A stretch of 64,000 nucleotides of DNA from Paenalcaligenes hermetiae (GTDB lineage: Bacteria > Pseudomonadota > Gammaproteobacteria > Burkholderiales > Burkholderiaceae_B). Below the pieces are notes generated by a model. That model ran no database searches and was not told the origin of the DNA. It saw only the letters and a list, made by a program, of their open reading frames with translations. Where the stretch lies: the NCBI RefSeq assembly GCF_039543645.1, contig NZ_BAABKD010000009.1, positions 248,001 through 312,000 on the forward strand, read 5' to 3'. Every line of letters starts with the position of its first letter. Position 1 is the first letter of the stretch. Shown here piece by piece: positions 61,263 through 64,000 of this stretch. The position numbers were made by a program, and so were the translations under genes.

Positions 61263-61997
61263 ATGAGTCAGCCTTTAATCGGTATTATTGTGGCAATGCA
61301 AGAAGAACTTGAAGTGGTCTTGCAGTCCCTCCAACAGCCTCAAGCTCACCAACGAGCGGGTATGACGTTTTATCAGGGTATCTATGCGGGTAGCCCTGTT
61401 GTCGCTGTTATTTGCGGGGTGGGTAAAGTCAACGCCGCGCTTTGCACGCAAATTCTTATTTCTGAATTTCATACCCAACGCATTATTAATATCGGCGTCG
61501 CCGGTGGGCTGCATCCAGAGATTCAACCTGGCGACGTTGTCATTGCCGACACGCTCATGCAGCACGATATGGATTTACGCCCGCTTGGCTTAGCTCGTGG
61601 GCATTTTTACCGCATGGATACCCATGCTTTCCCCTCTGACCCCATGCTATTACAATGGGCACGCCAAGCGTGTGCCGATCTAAAAAACCACCGTTTTTTT
61701 GTTGGGCGTATCGTAACAGGGGATCAATTTATTGCCAGTCCAGAGCTAGCTCAAGAATTACATCAACACTTTGATGCATTGGCTTGCGAAATGGAAAGCG
61801 CTAGCATTGCGCAGGTTTGTTTTTTAAACCACATTCCTTTTATCTGCATCCGCTCTATTTCAGATAATGCGAACACGGGTGCACACATGGATTTTGCTCA
61901 ATTTACTCCTATTGCTGCGGCCAATGCCACGACGCTATTGCAAAATATGATTCCTTTGTGCCAAATTAATGCCGATACCATTGAGTTCAAGGCATAA
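61263..61997 (+). CDS. mtnN: 5'-methylthioadenosine/S-adenosylhomocysteine nucleosidase
   Basis: Cleaves adenine from methylthioadenosine and SAH, relieving methyltransferase inhibition. It has 244 residues. The start IGIIVAMQEELEVVL has the catalytic glutamate region, and CGVGKVNAALCTQ, INIGVAGGL and the late ACEMESASIAQVC (ribose-binding Met-Glu) follow. It complements the SAH riboswitch-controlled, presumed ahcY route at the left end of the window. Confidence 0.94.
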   Translation: MSQPLIGIIVAMQEELEVVLQSLQQPQAHQRAGMTFYQGIYAGSPVVAVICGVGKVNAALCTQILISEFHTQRIINIGVAGGLHPEIQPGDVVIADTLMQHDMDLRPLGLARGHFYRMDTHAFPSDPMLLQWARQACADLKNHRFFVGRIVTGDQFIASPELAQELHQHFDALACEMESASIAQVCFLNHIPFICIRSISDNANTGAHMDFAQFTPIAAANATTLLQNMIPLCQINADTIEFKA

Positions 61998-62054
61998 TAA
62001 GTCTTTACGATTGGTTAATGTCTTTTTTTATTGTCCTGCTACTGTGAACCTGCT

Positions 62055-62735
62055 ATGAATATCAACGCGCTGTCTGAAATCGAACTTGCCCGCTATTACA
62101 TGGTTGAACAACAAATTCGTCCTTGGTATGTCGAAGACGAAAAGGTATTGCAGGCCTTATTCGATGTACCACGCGAGCATTTTGTCCCTCCTGCTTTCAA
62201 AGGCATGGCTTTTGCTGATACCGAAATCCCGCTCATTATTGATGCCGTTGATACCAACGAATACATGCTAAAACCCGTCATCGAAGCACGCTTAGCGGTT
62301 GAACTCAACCTAAAGCCCACCGATGGGGTGCTGGAAATCGGCACAGGGTCCGGTTATCAAGCCGCCCTACTCGCTCGTCTAGCTCAGCAGGTCACTTCGG
62401 TAGAGATCAATAGCACCCTAGCTGCCTTTGCCACAGAAAATCTGCAACGCCAACACGTACAAAATGTAAATGTAGAAATCGGCGACGCCCACGAGGGCTG
62501 GGGCACGACGGAATATGATGCTATTTTGCTTACCGGTTCCGTCCCAGTTGTGCCCGATGCACTCAAATACCAGCTCTGTATTGGCGGCCGGCTCGTGGCA
62601 GTAGTCGGGCGCTCTCCAGTTATGACGGCTATGCGTATTACACGTACCAGTGCCGCTAGCTTTGAGACCACGCCTCTTTTTGATACGGTCATCAAGCCTT
62701 TACGTGGCAGCCGCGTCACCCGCTTTCAGTTTTAA
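62055..62735 (+). CDS. Protein-L-isoaspartate O-methyltransferase family protein
   Basis: SAM-dependent methyltransferase, 226 residues from the ATG at 62055; a TTG eight codons earlier is less likely. Seen are MVEQQIRPW, the PREHFVPP motif and the SAM loop VLEIGTGSGYQAALLA. Despite the PCMT fold, the C-terminal region resembles the subgroup encoded directly before tolC in betaproteobacteria, whose substrate is not established. Its stop overlaps no base of tolC; the tolC ATG follows at once. Confidence 0.85.
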   Translation: MNINALSEIELARYYMVEQQIRPWYVEDEKVLQALFDVPREHFVPPAFKGMAFADTEIPLIIDAVDTNEYMLKPVIEARLAVELNLKPTDGVLEIGTGSGYQAALLARLAQQVTSVEINSTLAAFATENLQRQHVQNVNVEIGDAHEGWGTTEYDAILLTGSVPVVPDALKYQLCIGGRLVAVVGRSPVMTAMRITRTSAASFETTPLFDTVIKPLRGSRVTRFQF

Positions 62736-64000
62736 ATGATGAAAAAAAAGCTGTGTGGTTTTATCTTCGCTGGCCTATTGATAGCCACCCAAGCGGTAGC
62801 CACACCGCTCGACCTTTGGCAAGCGTGGCTGCTTGCCCAACAACATGACCCCATCTATGCGGCACAACGCGCACAAACACAGGCCTCTCAAGAGCAAATT
62901 GCACAAGCTCGAGCTCGTTTATTACCCGCCGTTGATGCCGTCGCAGGTATCACACACAACGACACCCGCCGCGCTAGCCGCCTGAATCAAAGCAGTGATA
63001 CCCGTGTTAATCAATGGCAGCTGCGGTTAAGCCAACCCCTTTTTGACTTATCGGCTATCGCCCAGTTTGAACGCTCTCGTTACTTGGCATCAATTGCTGT
63101 TTTTGATTTGGAAAATGCCAAACATGAGCTCATGTTACGTGTAGCTCAAACATATTTTGCTATTTTATCTGCCCAAGACAACCTGCGTTCCCTTCAAAGC
63201 CAAAAACAAGCTATAGAGCAACAACTCGCTGCCGCGCAACAAAACTTTGCCTTAGGTGGAGCCACCATCACTGACACCTACGAAGCACAATCTCGTTTAG
63301 ATTTACTCAATGCTCAACTTGTCATCGCCGAAAACAACCTCACTACCGAAAAAAACCAACTAAGTCGTATTTTAGGGCGGCCTGTGCAACATATTGCTCC
63401 GCTTCATCACCAAGCAACCTTGCCCACCCCCGAGCCCTTAGATCCCCACGCGTGGGTGCAACAAGCCAGCCTGGGCAATTTGTCCTTAATGCGAGCTAGC
63501 CTTGCTATGCAGGCCCAACAATATCAGCTCAAAGCGGATCAACACGAACACACCCCTACGGTGACACTACAAGCTCGTAGCGGCAGTCAAAGCAACATGG
63601 GAGTATTTGGCCCTAACACCAGCCCTCGTTCTTTGGATAGCAGCATAGGTGTGGAACTAAGCATTCCTTTATACCAAGGTGGTGCTATAGCCTCTAGAGT
63701 GCGAGAAAACGCTTCTCTTTTACAACAAAAGCATTACGAACAAGAAAATGCGCGACGCCAAGCAGAAGAGCAAGTCCGTAGTTATTTTAGTGGTGTATTG
63801 GCGGGCTTACACGAAGTGAAAGCCCTAGAGGCAGCAGAAAAATCTAGCCGTGCTGCATGGGAAGCCAACCAAACTGCTTATGAGATTGGTGTACGCATTA
63901 ATATTGACGTACTTAATGCCCAACAACAGCTTTATGAAACTCAGCGTGCGCTTGCTCAAGCTCGTTACAACACCCTATTGCAGGGGCTACGCCTGAAGCA
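62736..64000 (+). CDS. tolC: TolC family outer-membrane efflux protein (cut by right edge)
   Basis: Partial gene, 421 codons visible. A signal peptide ends at AVA-TPL (about 23). Two repeats of the TolC pattern are present: AWLLAQQHDPIYAAQRAQ with QARARLLPAVDA, and later LRASLAMQAQQYQLKA with an LSIPLYQGG strand. Long coiled-coil helices with Gln/Ala/Leu character lie between them. It forms the outer-membrane channel of type I secretion and RND efflux. ATG at 62739 is an equal alternative. It follows the methyltransferase without a gap. Confidence 0.9.
   Translation, partial: MMKKKLCGFIFAGLLIATQAVATPLDLWQAWLLAQQHDPIYAAQRAQTQASQEQIAQARARLLPAVDAVAGITHNDTRRASRLNQSSDTRVNQWQLRLSQPLFDLSAIAQFERSRYLASIAVFDLENAKHELMLRVAQTYFAILSAQDNLRSLQSQKQAIEQQLAAAQQNFALGGATITDTYEAQSRLDLLNAQLVIAENNLTTEKNQLSRILGRPVQHIAPLHHQATLPTPEPLDPHAWVQQASLGNLSLMRASLAMQAQQYQLKADQHEHTPTVTLQARSGSQSNMGVFGPNTSPRSLDSSIGVELSIPLYQGGAIASRVRENASLLQQKHYEQENARRQAEEQVRSYFSGVLAGLHEVKALEAAEKSSRAAWEANQTAYEIGVRINIDVLNAQQQLYETQRALAQARYNTLLQGLRLK

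Noticed and set aside
1..64000. CRISPR arrays, prophage, toxin-antitoxin or defence islands
   Set aside because: No regularly spaced repeats, phage structural genes or recognisable defence genes were found; gene content is housekeeping throughout.

Overview
The window looks like a chromosomal segment of a betaproteobacterium of the order Burkholderiales, most likely an Alcaligenaceae relative with roughly balanced base composition. The evidence is gene order (metK beside an SAH riboswitch, cobW-dksA-hslVU, metX-metW, the isoaspartyl methyltransferase-tolC pair) and the sequence character of the proteins. No rRNA, CRISPR array, prophage or complete insertion sequence was seen. Coding density is high, and almost every gene is a housekeeping gene.

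Layout: 1-1.3 kb, an SAH riboswitch (its gene lies off the left edge) and metK. 1.5-4 kb, lipid A acyltransferase, DUF484 and a XerC that lacks the catalytic tyrosine. 4-8.8 kb, a zinc block: znuCBA diverging from zur across a palindromic Zur box, a COG0523 GTPase and a cysteine-poor DksA. 8.9-10.9 kb, hslVU behind a sigma-32-type promoter. 10.9-15.3 kb, a CusF-like protein, an acetyltransferase, a PduO-type adenosyltransferase, and an RpiR regulator diverging from an aminotransferase. 15.4-18.9 kb, an orphan Wzz and a sodium:solute symporter with a 43-residue partner and a long structured leader. 18.9-25.2 kb, Ap4A phosphorylase, ecotin, lrgAB, a TRIC channel, ampG and metXW under a SAM-II riboswitch. 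25.4-30.1 kb, a small LuxR-type protein, gshA, tRNA-Arg(CCG), a dihaem cytochrome c and paaH. 30.2-33.4 kb, a transposon scar, a divergent phosphoketolase-family gene and a small orphan gene behind an operator-rich promoter. 33.4-39.4 kb, rep, priA, hemE and a Fis-type regulator. 39.5-46.9 kb, the F-type ATP synthase operon atpIBEFHAGDC. 47.2-51.9 kb, enoyl-CoA hydratase, an M61 peptidase, folM-like, folB and ttcA. 51.9-64 kb, an XRE regulator, metH, a cobalamin riboswitch with btuB-btuF, thiG, thiD, mtnN, an isoaspartyl methyltransferase-like gene and a tolC gene cut by the right edge.

A theme is methionine, SAM and cobalamin economy. metX/metW make methionine precursors, metH remethylates homocysteine with B12, metK makes SAM, and mtnN plus the presumed ahcY remove SAH. 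Three different riboswitch classes (SAH, SAM-II, cobalamin) serve this set within 57 kb. A second theme is metal handling: Zur/Znu, the COG0523 GTPase, a CusF-like protein, and B12 uptake and adenosylation.

The items most worth a second look are the tyrosine-less XerC, the symporter leader with competing pairings and its microprotein, the ecotin with arginine at P1, the two AGGG-N4-CCCT sites at 33.04-33.07 kb, the atypical phosphoketolase motif, and the transposon end that supplies the phosphoketolase stop codon. No wholly new multi-gene system was recognised.
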